A stretch of DNA of 64,000 nt from Saccopteryx bilineata (Eukaryota; Chordata; Mammalia; Chiroptera; Emballonuridae), in NCBI RefSeq assembly GCF_036850765.1, contig NC_089491.1, forward strand, positions 132,176,266-132,240,265, written 5' to 3'. Positions within the stretch are counted from its first letter, which is position 1. Every line of letters starts with the position of its first letter. The position numbers and the translations under genes were made by a program. Shown in pieces: positions 1 to 11,469 of the stretch. Below the pieces are notes generated by a model. The model worked only from the letters and a program-made list of their open reading frames with translations, did not search any database and was not told the origin of the DNA.

Positions 1-187
1 TGTCCATTAACCATTTTTCATAAATCTTAGTCAAGTACCTAGGGCTTAATGGATATTATAAGGAATTTGAGGATAAACGTGCATTAGGGCAAACTCCTTC
101 TCGTACCTGACCCAGGGACATCAGGCCAGAGCTACTCACAAAGAAGCCAGAAAAGGCATTCCATGGACAAAAAATAAGCCATAGTCC

Positions 188-190
<3 letters not shown>

Positions 191-221
<31 letters not shown>

Positions 222-572
222 GTGACAGAGACAGAGAGGGACAGATAGAGACAAACTGGCAGGAAAGGAGAGAGATAAGAAATATCCATTCTTCCTTGCA
301 GCTCCTTTGTCTTCTTAGTTGTTCATTGATTGCTTTCTCATATGTGCCTTGACCGGGGAGCTACAGCAGAGCTAGTGACCCCTTGCTCAAGCCAGTGACC
401 TTGGGCTCAAGCCAGCGATCATGGGTCATGTCTATGATCCCATGTTCAAGCCAGCGACACTGTGCTCAGGCTGGTGAGCTTGTGCTCAAGCTGGTGACCT
501 CAGGGTTTCGAACCTGGGTCCTCTGCATCCCAGTCCAATGTTCTATCCACTGCGCCACCACCAGGTCAGGCG
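191..572 (-). mobile_element. Rhin-type tRNA-derived SINE, long form
   Basis: Read on the minus strand it starts with the GCCTGACCTGGTGGTGGCGC-type head at 572 and ends in an A-rich tail (the poly-T at 191-221). The body holds the degenerate 'CAAGCCAGTGACC' repeats typical of the long subfamily. The flanking copies ATAGTCCTTTACT (181-193) and ATGGTCCTTCACT (573-585) look like the target-site duplication. Confidence 0.85.
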
Positions 573-1226
573 ATGGTCCTTCACTCTTTTGAGCCCCTTG
601 GAAACTGGTAAGGGAAAGGCCTGGAAGCAGATGCTCAAGGCCTTAGTGACCTCTTCCAGCCAGGGTCTTGCACCAGGATCAGCTGACCACAGCTGGCTTA
701 ATTTTTTTGGCTTAAATACGCTGACTCCTGCATGGAGGACTTCAGAGCTGTGCTACCCGAGGAAGGCACCAGACACAGAGCTAAGTGCTGCTGGCAGAAG
801 CTGGACCTGTATGAGCTCCAGTATCCCGTTTACAAATCAGAATTTTTCGACTCTAAGTTAGACAGTGAGACGGAAGTTCTAGGAGATGTGTCTGTGAGGT
901 CTAGGGGTGATGAGTAAAAACCTTCTCACCTCTGGGCTCACCAACGCCATGCAGCATGTGACAGGACAGTAGCAGGTGGTGGCCTCGCAGCCTCACCCAC
1001 AGGATGCCATGTCTCTTGAAGGAGTCAGAGTCATGAGATCCTGGAGTCTACAGGGATCCAGTATCCTTTATGCCAGAGAGCTTGGGGCTTTCCAAGATGA
1101 AGCTAATCATGGCTCTCACCTCTGTGGCTCAGTCAATGTCACTGCTTCACCTGAGAGAAACCACAGGGAAGCTCGGAATAGGTGGTGGTCAAGGAAGGAA
1201 ACCTAGGACCTCCTGTTCGACTAGAC

Positions 1227-1588
1227 CAGGGGTCCCCAAACTATGGCCCGCGCATGCGGCCCCCTGAGGCCATTTTTCTGGCCCCCCACCGCACTTCTGG
1301 AAGGGGCACCTCTTTTATTGGTGGTCAGTGAGAGGAGCACATTGACCATTTCATTAGCCAAAAGCAGGCCCATAGTTCCCATTGAAATACTGGTCAGTTT
1401 GTTGATTTAAATTTACTTGTTCTTTATTTTAAATATTGTATTTGTTCCCGTTTCGTTTTTTTTACTTTAAAATAAGATATGTGCAGTGTGCATAGGGATT
1501 TGTTCATAGTTTTTTTTTATAGTTCGACCCTCCATCGGTCTGAGGGACAGTGAACTGGCCCCCTGAGTAAAAAGTTTGGGGACCCCTA
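1227..1588 (+). mobile_element. Nonautonomous hAT transposon (MITE), family A copy 1
   Basis: Terminal inverted repeats CAGGGGTCCCCAAACT and AGTTTGGGGACCCCTA bound 362 bp with no coding capacity. The 8-bp duplication GACTAGAC is perfect on both sides (1219-1226 and 1589-1596), which is diagnostic of hAT transposases. The copy at 18,373 belongs to the same family in the opposite orientation. Confidence 0.93.
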
Positions 1589-1596
1589 GACTAGAC

Positions 1597-2195
1597 CCAA
1601 GTTTCCTTTAAGTGAATTTAAACTGGGCACCAAGACAGGCACAAATTAGAACTACTTAATGATGTATTATTAAAATGGTTACTGGAATGTTTTCTGCAAA
1701 AACACTTTTCCACAAAGAGCACTGTAGTATGATTCCAAGAGCCTTAAAAAGCTGTGAGTGGCACATACGAATGTCAGAAAACTTGACACCTTCCAGGAAT
1801 CTGGAACTAGAAAGGGGTGGAACTCCAGGGGTGTTCCACTTACAAGTCTCACCCTAACCATTCTGGTGATACTTAAAATAATAAATTTTAAAAGTATTTT
1901 TAGTTCTCTAAACAAAAATCTTAAAACTTAACCTTACCATAAACTAATTTACTCATATTCTGCTGCACACCAAAAAAATAAAGTTTTTGCCAATCTGATA
2001 AAAAAAAATAGGTATGATTTTGATTCATTCACATGCGGTGTCTGTTCTTGTGTTGGCTGTTGTCATTTTTTATATTTGACAATCTAGGGGAAACAGGTCA
2101 GTGCCCCTGACTAAGCAGTCAGGTATTATGTGTTTTAAAAATTCTCACATGCCAGTGTGCCTCTTGTGACATGCACAATAGTTGAACATTGCTGT
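1597..2195. other. Unassigned single-copy-looking DNA
   Basis: Nothing recognisable. It is AT-rich with scattered short A runs, and the two overlapping open frames (one per strand near 1,675-1,915) lack any family resemblance or splice context. Confidence 0.5.
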
Positions 2196-2199
2196 GCTC

Positions 2200-2345
2200 G
2201 ATCAATTAGTCACAATGCTGGCTTTCAAACAGAATCACCTGAAGAACTTTAAAAAATACTGATGCCTGAATTCTATCCCATACCAATTAAATCAAATTAT
2301 AACTATACTTAAAGCTCTGCAGATGATTCTAACATGCACCATAGT
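2200..2345 (+). mobile_element. MER5A-like old hAT fossil
   Basis: The phrases 'AGAATCACCTGAAGAACTTT' and a diverged 'GATGATTCTAACATGCA' follow the order of the MER5A consensus. It is heavily diverged and no terminal repeats remain. Confidence 0.55.
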
Positions 2346-2349
2346 TGGG

Positions 2350-3084
2350 AAGAAGCATGGTGAGCATGCATGGAAAGCCATGAGCCTTTGCTGAGTATCT
2401 ATGTGCATCCAGGTGTCAGGCCACAAAAATCATGCCATGGAGGAGTGATATAACGTGGAATCTCCAACCAAGTCATTCAAATTCTCCCACTCACTGTGCT
2501 TTCCCTCCTTTGCCTTCCCAACTCTTTAAGACAGGGATCCTGATACTATAGCAATTTCTGAGAACACAGGCATGCACTTGGCTTCTTTCAGGAACTCCTC
2601 TGCAAATTTCTTAGATATTAGCACTGCAATCATTCTCATTCATTCAGAAAATGTAAATCACCCCATTGCTTTGAGTTCATCATTTCCCATTTTCCCAAGG
2701 TGATTCAGAAATTCAGAGCTCACTGGCAATGAGTGGGCAGGTGCGTGGGCCTGTGGACACACCTGGCTGTTCCATCAATGGTAGGATTCACCTTGGGAGG
2801 CAATTGGCAATAATAGCAACAACAATAAAAATGAGCATCTGTCTAGTCATGAAAAAATAAAAATGCCTGTCTCTGAAAACATATTTTGATTCCTCTAGGT
2901 TTCAGGCAGAGTTAAAACACGCTAACAGTGATAACTTCGTTTGCACCAATCATCTTTTCATAAATTGCACATTTGTTTTCAAAGCATTGGGTTAGATCAC
3001 GGAGCTGCTACATAGAAACCATATCAACAATCATACTCAGAACGTGACATGCAGTTGCACGTAAAGCCCATGCAATTTTTAACA
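2350..3084. other. Unassigned intergenic DNA
   Basis: No repeat family, gene or RNA was recognised. A short polyadenylation-like AATAAAAAT stands near 2,824 but has no upstream transcript signal. Confidence 0.45.
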
Positions 3085-3365
3085 TAAATATTACAATATT
3101 TTTTACTATATTCCTTATGCTGTACTTCACATCCTCATGACTACATTGTAACTACTAATTTGTACTTATTCATGGTCCCCCAACCCCCTTCCCCTCTGGT
3201 AACCATAAGTCTATATTCTCTGTGTCTAAGAGTCTATTTCTGTTTTGTTTGCTTGCTTATTTTGTTTTTTAGATTCCACATATAAGTAAAATCATATGAT
3301 ATTTGTCTTTGTCTAACTTATTTCATTTGGCATGGCACCCTCTAGGGCCATCCATGCTGTCACAA
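3085..3365 (-). mobile_element. L1 LINE 3' end, 5'-truncated
   Basis: The plus strand reads as the reverse complement of the Laurasiatherian L1 tail. It has a 'CCCCCTTCCCCTCTGGTAAC' segment, then 'AGATTCCACATATAAGT' and 'ATTTGGCATGGCACCCTCTA'. No ORF2 frame survives. Confidence 0.75.
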
Positions 3366-3539
3366 ATGCTAAGATTAAGCCCATGCTGTCTGCTTACCCA
3401 CCGGAAGCACACAGGAAAGAGCAAACAGGAACTAGAATACAGAGCATTGAGCCAACAAATATTCACTTTTTAAAAATTGTGACCCGCTGTGGTTATTAAT
3501 TACTATTCTCACTAGCCTTCTCAGCAGAGGTTAATTCAC

Positions 3540-3680
3540 TCACTCGTCCACTCCTTCAATAAACATTTCCTTAGATGTCTACTGTGCGCCAGACGCTGTG
3601 CTGTGAGTTGGGGCTAGACTAATGAATAAAACATAATCTCAGCCCCCAAATCTACAGTCTACAATCAATCATAGAAACAG
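3540..3680 (+). repeat. Old mammalian interspersed repeat (family unnamed)
   Basis: It carries the phrase order 'TTCAATAAACATTTCCTTAG', 'ACTGTGCGCCAGACGCTGTG', 'GAATAAAACATAATCTCAGC', a common ancient mammalian repeat whose name I cannot assign safely. A related fragment is at 5,150-5,290. Confidence 0.5.
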
Positions 3681-3809
3681 ATGTCTATATGATTTGCAAA
3701 TGTTTTTCCTCTCGTGGTGTGCTCTTCTACCATCTCTTTGGCTATATTCTATTCAACCTTTTAGATGTTTACTAGAATGTTATTTCATCTAAAAAAAACC
3801 CTCCTGGAC

Positions 3810-4045
3810 ACTTCAGGTCTGGGTTACCTGCCCTTTCTGTGGACTTCCATAGCACTCAATGCTTATTCTTATCTTAGGACTTTCCTCCTTGCATTACAGG
3901 CACTTGTTTCTGTATCTGTATCCCCTCACAGACAATGAGATGCTTGAGCACAAGAGGGAGGCGTGTCATATCCATCTTTGTATCTCCAGTGACTAGCACA
4001 TAGCAGGAGCTCAGTAGGCAAGTCCCGAATGAATAAATAATGAGT
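3810..4045 (+). mobile_element. L2 LINE 3' end
   Basis: It ends in the L2 signature 'TTTGTATCTCCAGTGACTAG', then 'CACATAGCAGGAGCTCAGTA' and a GAATGAATAAATAA tail. It is an old, mammal-wide insertion with no open frame. Confidence 0.8.
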
Positions 4046-4300
4046 GATAAAGGTATTCACAGGGTATTAAGAAAACACAGAAGAAAGATACTTAAAAAGA
4101 CTTCCTACAAGAGGTGGCTGCTAAGTGAGGTCATGAGTGCTAAGTTTGGGTTATCCAGATGTGGGCTGGTTGGAATCTAGACGCAGAAAGGCAGCATGGT
4201 TTCTGCTGGAGAACACGCAGCGCAATGTGCAGAGTGTGAGGTGGGAGAGAGCAGAGGACAAGCTGGGACAGCTAGAATAAGGTCACGGGTGGAGGCAGGT
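4046..4300 (+). repeat. Fragment of a long old interspersed repeat
   Basis: Purine-rich text of the type 'GGTGGGAGAGAGCAGAGGACA' matches in style and order the long repeat at 56,560-57,640 and the fragments at 15,990-16,360 and 34,995-35,400. The family was not named. Confidence 0.4.
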
Positions 4301-4790
4301 TCTGACCAGACCATATTTAAACCCTCTTTCCTCTTTGTTCTTATCTAAACGAATAAACACAGAGATTTGAGGAGTCCCAGAAGCTGTTCTCCAGGGTGAC
4401 ACATTTGTTCCCAGCATGTGTGACAGTCCCTAAAATACAAACCATACTGAAGACCTTTCTCTGGTATAAGAACCATTTCCCACCCTGCTTTGTGAGAATC
4501 AGTGCATGGGCGGAAAAGGGGAACCCCAGAGGGAGCTGTCAGGCTACCTGCTTAATAGTTATGGAAGGTTTCTGTCCCTTACTACAAATGATAGGTGAAA
4601 TACCCTGTACAGTGTGATGGGCCCATCTCTCCTCTGCCCAGCCTCTTCCTAAAACCCAGCTCTTTGTTTTCAACCTGGGCAGGACTAAAAAGAGTATATT
4701 GTCTAATTTCTTTCTACTGTCTTGTGATTTTAATAGTAATTTCATTGATTTAATCATTTACATTCAATGCAACCAATATCCTATTTAAGG

Positions 4791-5090
4791 CAGTGGTCCC
4801 CAACTCCTGGGCCGCAGACCAGTACTGGTCCGTGGGTCATTTGGTACCAGTTCGCAAAGAAAGAATAAATAACTTACATTATTTTCGTTTTATTTATATT
4901 TAAGTCTGAACGATGTTTTTTTTTTTTTTTTAAATGACCAGATTCCCTCTGTTACATCCGTCTAAGACTCACTCTTGACACTTGTCTCGGTCACGTAATA
5001 CATTTATCTGTCCCACCCTAAAGGCCAGTCCGTGAAAATATTTTCTGACATTAAACCTGTCCGTGGCCCAAAAAAGGTTGGGGACCACTG
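4791..5090 (+). mobile_element. Nonautonomous hAT transposon (MITE), family B copy 1
   Basis: Ends CAGTGGTCCCCAAC and GTTGGGGACCACTG are exact inverted repeats around 300 bp. The 8-bp duplication ATTTAAGG is perfect (4783-4790 and 5091-5098). The inside carries the same GTCCGTG...AAAATATTTTCTGACATTAAAC block as the copies at 52,049 and 61,773. Confidence 0.95.
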
Positions 5091-5149
5091 ATTTAAGGTA
5101 ACACCAGGCCTTCAAAAAACCTGCTTCTGTTTTAAGATCAAGCTGACAG

Positions 5150-5290
5150 GATTCAGTTATTACTTAATTCGACAGCCACTTGGCTAGTGCTTTCTCTGTG
5201 TCCGGCACTCTGCTAGAGCTGGGGATTCACAGATGAGTGAGATGTGGCCCCTACCCTTAAACTGCTCACAGTCTTGTGAAAGAAGCTCTC
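5150..5290 (+). repeat. Old mammalian interspersed repeat (family unnamed)
   Basis: 'TGTGTCCGGCACTCTGCTAG' and 'GCTGGGGATTCACAGATGAG' follow the same order as the fragment at 3,540-3,680. Confidence 0.45.
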
Positions 5291-5344
5291 AGACACGAAG
5301 ATTACTTCCAGGGGGACACTGCTGAGGCCACTGTTGACCTGCCT

Positions 5345-5510
5345 ACGCCAGTGTTTCTCGAAATAAGTGCACCCGGGAACTGCTTAAAAACACACAGTCT
5401 TGGGCTCCTCTGCCAGAGCTACAGAGTCAGAACTCTGAGGTGGAGCCCAGCAGTCTGGATTTTAACTGACCCTGCAAAACATGCTGAAGCTCATTTTCTT
5501 TCGGGAATTT
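5345..5510 (+). mobile_element. MER5A old hAT fossil
   Basis: The order 'CAGTGTTTCTCGAAATAAGT', 'AACTGCTTAAAAACACACAG', 'TGGGCTCCTCTGCCAGAG', 'GGTGGAGCCCAGCAGTCTGG' follows the MER5A consensus from its 5' terminal repeat onward. Confidence 0.7.
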
Positions 5511-7620
5511 CTAGTTTAAGCTCTACACTGAGTTACGCGAGGCCTGTATGGACGACCCACTAGCCATACCCAGCCTTCCTCTCCACAATTCCCCTTTCTC
5601 TTCTTAGGCAACAACTGAGAGTGATGGGAAACACCAATCTGGAGCAATACTATCCAACATGAAGTCAAATACTATTTTATCACCTCGTGGTAGGTAACAC
5701 AAGACACTTCCTAGAATCCCAGAGAGAGGTGGCTTCACTAAGGTCAGTGTGGTATGGGCTAGACTGGCCAGAACCATTTCAGTATCAACATAGAAGGAAT
5801 CAGAGAGGATGCTGTCATTCTGGTCTTGTCTCCATTCTGCTCTCTGCCTCTTGGGGCATGGAGTTGGGGGAGAAGAATCCTATCAGCTCGGCTGTTCAAA
5901 AAAGGAAGCAGGAGCTGCCAGTTTTTGCAGTGCGTGGGAATGGAAACGGGCTAAACGGAAACAATAAACAGCTCGAATGGTTAAAACAATAAAGGCAAAG
6001 GGGAAAGGAGATGAGAATCTGAGCATGGGAGTTGTGCAAGCCTACGGTTGTTCTAAACAAATTCAAGCAGATCACTTTCTTTCTGGAGTTCTAGTAAAAC
6101 AGACCTCGCCACCAGCGGACGGTTCAGAGCTACTGGCTGCAGTGTTTCTGGCTTATCGCCAAGTGTCATTAGTGACCTATTTTTGCGGCAGTGAGATCAA
6201 CCATGTCTGCAGACCCCTGAATCAGCAGTTTCTCCTCCACTCGCCGGCTCTGGTCTGGCAAAGCGGAGACCAGTGTCGCACAAATTGCCACCCCTGCACT
6301 CTCTGCAGAGGTGGGAAGAGCACCGTTTTGCTGTGAAGATGTTGGCTTTGACCTGAGGCTGCCCCGAGAGCCCAGCTGTCTTGTCTCCTCCAAATAAGCT
6401 GCTGAACTTGGAATTATCTTGGCCTACTAATTAATCAGGACTAAAAATAGCCCCAAACTGCCTAGGCTTTGCTTAAATCCTATCCAGGGGGAAAGGTAGT
6501 TAACAAAAAAAAAAGTCTCATTGGGAAACCATATTTTGTAAGCTTTATACCAAAATATGAATATAATTACCCAACATGTCAGTTTGGGCATAGTTAATCT
6601 CACTCTCTAAAAAAAAAAATAATGCGATCTTTTGAATTGCCCCTTGATTTGAGTTTATAAATTCTTGGTGCAGATTGAAAGCATCCAGGAATTCACTCGG
6701 AACCTTCTAAGAATACCCACAAAGACAAATTCACTGGAAGGGGGAAAAAAATCATTGGTTTTTAAAGGTCTTCAAAAGCTTGTTGCCAGGCAGATTAGAC
6801 AAAGAGCAGAGAGCAGAGTTCCACAAGAGGGCGCCATCCCCACTCGTTCTCCAGCATAAGCGTGCTTCCCAGACAGTCGGCTGCCCTTTGCTTTGCCCTG
6901 GGTGTTCAAGTGCTCAGTGTGGGAGGAATGCTGCTTCCTTGATAGCTTTCTGGCTGAGGTCATCAGGCAAATGCTATCTCTCCAACATCAGAGAAGCAAC
7001 TTCAAATGAAGGAAAAACAAGCAAAACATCACAAACAAAAGGGCAATAAACATATCTAGATGAACTTCTTTCTTTCCATAGTGATCTTTGTGTGTCCATT
7101 TTTTTTATCCTTTAATAACAAGAATACAGCAAGATGAAATCAAAGTACACTCATCACAGTGATCTGTGGCTAGCCCAAAGTCAGAAATAGGTGTGCCAAA
7201 CAACAATTGGCACCACCAAGTGTATTTCAGGAGGCCCTTCATCCTCATTGTCAGTTCTCTCCTTTGGCACAACTTCACCTCACACATAAGCAGCCCCCTG
7301 GGCTATACCTCAGGCCGTTTCTTCTCCATCTGGACCTCACGGCCTCCAGTCATACTCCCTCTTCCCCAGTTCAAAACTTACCTATCTTACTGATAGATAA
7401 AATGGTTACTCAGCTGCCATCTTGAGAACAATGCAGGCCCAAAGGAGAACAACCAGCTTACTTAGTAACCCAGAAAAAAAACCTTTCTTGCTGATAAGAG
7501 ACGGTTGAGCTAAGGTGCCAACAATTTTGAGGACTTGTGGTGCCACTCCAATCCGCACAAGGAGGAAATTGTCTTGCATTAACAGATACAGCAAAATTCA
7601 GTAACAGAACATTCTCATCC
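5511..7620. other. Unassigned intergenic DNA
   Basis: About 2.1 kb with no recognisable gene or repeat. Open frames of 60-120 codons occur on both strands, but they overlap each other and have no domain, no signal peptide and no convincing splice partners. Short poly-A runs lie at 6,507 and 6,609. Confidence 0.45.
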
Positions 7621-7625
7621 CCCAC

Positions 7626-8190
7626 TGTAAGGGTATAGTTAATTTGCTTGCTATTCTTTCTTAAGGGCTTTCTGGTCTCTCCTTTGAAATGTAGCAAGAT
7701 GTTTATCTTCACAGCAGGATCTGGGAAATGTCCTTGGGAACAAACATTTAGGAGGAACCTGACCTTATGGTTAGGAAACAAGACAGCCAGTCTTGAAAGG
7801 GGATAAATCACAAATCTTAAATCTGTATCTTGTCTCCCAGAGAGAATGTCCGACAGACTGGTAATGGACCTATACTAATTAGACCTGTGTTAACTTACTG
7901 AGGAGACATTCCTGCCAAACAAACTCCCTACCCCCTGTTCATCATCAAGTCAGGGACCCAGGCCATAAACCAGGATATGTTCACCTGAGTGTACCTATGC
8001 ACCACCCGATGTCAACAAAGGCCTGTAGCAACCACCCCTAACTCCTATATCTAACACTCCCTCCCACAGCTCAGTGATGACACTCTTTGCTGGTCTCAGC
8101 CTGCTTGCACCCAGGCTTTTTTAAAATAAATTTTCCTTTTTGAACACACTAGCCTTGTGTTTTTATTTTGGCCAGCACTTTCTGCCTTTC
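7626..8190 (+). repeat. Possible degraded retroviral LTR
   Basis: The 3' part has an LTR-like layout: a CT-rich segment, then an AATAAA at 8,125-8,130, then a T/G-rich stretch ('CTAGCCTTGTGTTTTTATTT'). No matching ends or target-site duplication were found, so both limits are guesses. It could equally be ordinary AT-rich DNA. Confidence 0.3.
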
Positions 8191-8614
8191 ACTTATCCCT
8201 TCAAAGACATTCAGAGAAGATGAGCTGGTGAACAAAATAATACATTTGCTCCATCTGTTCACAAGAATTAGAAAAAGGGTTTTAGAACTATCGTAAGATG
8301 AGTGACTGAGATTCAACATTATCTCTTCTGAAAGGAAAGACGATATCAGTTCTATGCTGTAAATTATTCCTGGCCTAAAATAAAATAATGTATGTGAAAC
8401 TATTTGTAGGGTTATAGTAGCTATAGAAACATCTCTGGAACTGTTCAAGCAATAAGAGACTGGAAAAGGTAGACAAGAGAGGAAGGAAAGGTTGAATTAG
8501 GTTTTATTAATTATTAATTCATCTTTCAACAAACAGAGGGTCACTGTTTTCTCTTAAAGAGAAACTATGATTCTATGACTCTGTCTCTTGTTGTAGATTG
8601 CCCAATGTTATGTA

Positions 8615-8989
8615 TGTATGGACTGAATGTTTGTGTCTTTTCAAAATACATGTCAAAAGCCTGCCCCAGAATGTGATGCTATTAGAGGGCCTTTGGGAGG
8701 TATTAGGATTAAATGAGATCAGATGAGATGATGAATGGCATAAGTGCCCTTGGAAGAGTCGCAAGAGAGGTTACTGCTGTCTGCTGTCCATGGTGCAAAG
8801 TACAAGGAGAAATTTTCATCTGTAACTTTGCATCTGTAACCCAGAAAAAGGCTCTGACCAGAACCCAACCATGCTGGCATCCTGATATTAAACTATTTTG
8901 GCCTCCAGAGGTGTGAGAAATAAATTTCTGTTGTTTGTAAGCCACCCAGACTGTGGTGTTTGTTATAGCAGCCCGAATGGACTGAGACA
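8615..8989 (+). mobile_element. MLT1-type MaLR solo LTR
   Basis: It begins TGTATGGACTGAATG and ends GGACTGAGACA. The inside follows the MLT1 order: 'GGGCCTTTGGGAGGTATTAG', 'AACCCAACCATGCTGGCATC', 'GAAATAAATTTCTGTTGTTT', 'AAGCCACCCAGACTGTGG'. The GAAATAAA holds the LTR polyadenylation signal. It is near full length for MLT1, and the duplication has decayed. Confidence 0.88.
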
Positions 8990-9234
8990 TCCAAATTGGC
9001 CTTGACACAGAGACGTGTTTCTAAAGATAAACAGAGTGTCTTTGCAAAGATTTTTCTGTGAGAAAAATTTATCTTAGACTTGTGAATGTTGGAAATTCTA
9101 AATACTCCACACATAGAGAGTTTTAATTAAACCTCCCTATATAATGAATTACATCCATTAAAATTATAGAGAACATGTAATAATATAAGAGTTCATAATG
9201 AAGAATTAACAGAGAAAAAATAAATTACCAAGCA

Positions 9235-9596
9235 ACATGTACACGTAACACCCGTCCACACATGCACATGTAACACCCGTCCACACATGTACACGTAACA
9301 CCCGTCCACACAGGCACATGTAACACCCGTCCACACATGTACACGTAACACCCGTCCACACAGGCACATGTAACACCCATCCACACGTGTACACGTAATA
9401 CCCGTCCACACATGCACATGTAACACCCGTCCACACATGTACACGTAACACCCGTCCACACAGGCACATGTAACACCCATCCACACGTGTACACGTAACA
9501 CCCGTCCCCACATGCACATGTAACACCCGTCCACACGTGTACACGTAACACCCGTCCACACATGCACATGTAACACCCATCCACACATGCACACAC
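9235..9596. repeat. 25-bp minisatellite, 14 units arranged as 50-bp dimers
   Basis: The core GTAACACCCGTCCACACA recurs every 25 bp exactly from 9,245 to 9,570. Units alternate between an ACACGTAAC form and an ACATGTAAC form, giving seven 50-bp dimers. Point variants (ATGCAC versus AGGCAC, ATGTAC versus GTGTAC) are shared between dimers, a mark of unequal exchange. Each unit contains 16 bp of strictly alternating pyrimidine-purine. The unit lacks stop codons on the minus strand, so three reverse frames stay open by chance. Confidence 0.97.
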
Positions 9597-9605
9597 TCGC
9601 ACACC

Positions 9606-11020
9606 ATGCAGGTGGCACGGAAACCGGAGAGTCCGGGAGAATGTGTGTCCACAGGCAGGATTCCACTCTAAGGAGGCTGGAACTACGGATGATCTTAATT
9701 TTATGCTTTTAGCTTTGATCTATTATCCACTGTTATAGAAGGAACATGTTATTTGGGTAATATAAAAATAATAATAACCCTATATAAAATATACAATCCT
9801 GAGCTCTGGAGAAAACCAATGGGTGAATTTTGAGGCCGGGCTCCTTTGAGGACACTCCGCACGGTTATGGACAAAAGAGGCACTGGGCCCACGGGCTCGG
9901 CCCCTGGGGCCCTTATCTGATGACTCAGGCTCTGGTCTGAGGTTTTTGTTCAGTAATTTCTATTGTGTTTGCTTATCCAATGAGGCCTGAATCAAAGAGG
10001 GAGAGGCAGTTTGCTTCTCAAATCTGTGTGGAAGAAGAAATACCAGCCAAATCTGATGATAAATTTTCAGCCTCAAGCCAATGGTTGCCCACTGGGCGAC
10101 TTGGCAACATCGTGATTCTGTGAAAGGAGATGGTCCCTGGACTACAACAAAGGTGTGCACTCCTAGCTCATTGTCTTTGACACAGGCTGAGTAAGAATCA
10201 CGAAGAACAGGAGAAAAGCTGTGGTAGTTGGCACAGAAATACACACGATTGATCTTGAAAAATCTCACCCCCTCCCCAGAAATGTCGAATAAACTTTCTT
10301 AATGCATTTTTCCTGCTCAGTGTCGTCAATTTGTAATAAAAGTCTAAAGGTCACAGCTAACTTATATTATTAAAATTCTAGCAAGTATTCCAGATAGCGG
10401 AGCTGGAAATGCATGCCAATCTCCTCATTTGAATAGTTGATTTAATATTGCTCTATCCTGTATCATCTAGTTAGAGCTCAGGTCTAATGAAGCCTCCAGA
10501 ACTGTCTTCATTCCTACATAGGCTTGTTAGTTACAGAGCGAGAATTTTCCCCACAGCCACAAAACTCTCCTCCCAAGCCCTTAACCTAGATATGTCACGA
10601 GGAGCATGAGGCATCATAACTCCTGGGAAAATGACCCTCAATCCTTATGCCACTGAGACAGTAGCCCTGTGTTCCTGTAAACAGGAAACCGTTGGTCGTA
10701 AGTGGTGGGGGTGGCCAGAGGCTGCGGGGTGTGAAGCTTGGTTTGGCAAAACTGATGCAAAGCAGGGACTTGCCAGACAGGAAAAGCAAACACAGGATGA
10801 CTTTTAACTGGCTACGTGGCAGAGAGTCGACCAGATGGGCACTGACGATTTGTGTCCTGTGGCTGTCCAGAGGCAAGAGAAAAGCAGAAAAGGCAATGGA
10901 AACACCTAGAAGATGAGACCAACGGAGGCAGAGAGATTTTTCTACCCCTCTTCAAAACAGTAGCCTTCCTCCTTTCTCTCCTCTGTGCTCCCCGTACATA
11001 CCTTCTGTTTTACTTCTGTC
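9606..11020. other. Unassigned intergenic DNA
   Basis: About 1.4 kb with no repeat family or gene recognised. The segment 9,830-9,910 is locally GC-rich ('GGCCCACGGGCTCGGCCCC') but has too few CpGs to be an island. Confidence 0.45.
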
Positions 11021-11030
11021 AAAGTACTTG

Positions 11031-11459
11031 GCCCTGGCCGGTTGGCTCAGTGGTAGAGTGTCGGCCTGGCGTGCAGAAGTCCCAGGTTCCATTCCCGGCC
11101 AGGGCACACAGGAGAGGCGCCCATCTGCTTCTCCACCCCTCCCCCTCCCCTTCCTCTCTGTCTCTCTCTTCCCCTCCCACAGCCAAGACTCCATTGGAGC
11201 AAAGATGGCCCAGGCGCTGGGGATGGCTCTGTGGCCTCTGCCTCAGACGCTAGAGTGGCTCTGGTCGCAACAGAGCAACGCCCAGGATGGGCAGAGCATT
11301 GCCCCCTGGTGGGCAGAGCGTCGCCCCTGGTGGGCGTGCCGGGTGGATCCCCGTCGGGCGCATGCGGGAGTCTGTCTGACTGTCTCTCCCCGTTTCCAGC
11401 TTCAGAAAAATACAAAAAAAAAAAAAAAACCACAAAAAAAACCAAACAAACAAACAAAA
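11031..11459 (+). mobile_element. VES-type tRNA-derived SINE, young
   Basis: The head GCCCTGGCCGGTTGGCTCAG contains tRNA A and B boxes. The long body runs through 'GGCGCTGGGGATGGCTCTG' to a mixed A-rich tail from about 11,406. The exact duplication AAAGTACTTG flanks it at 11,021-11,030 and 11,460-11,469. It is little diverged, so recent. Confidence 0.95.
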
Positions 11460-11469
11460 AAAGTACTTG

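Noticed and set aside
9235..9596. CRISPR-like array
   Set aside because: The 25-bp units follow each other without unique spacers, and the genome is mammalian.
9235..9596. Rap1- or telomere-like binding array (ACACCCGTCCACAC)
   Set aside because: The resemblance is to a yeast factor site. Vertebrate telomere repeats (TTAGGG) are absent.
9193..9666. A 157-codon repeat protein gene
   Set aside because: The open frame is a by-product of a stop-free 25-bp repeat. Three frames are equally open, and there is no start context or conserved domain.
9830..9915. CpG island
   Set aside because: It is too short, and CpG dinucleotides are few despite the local GC content.
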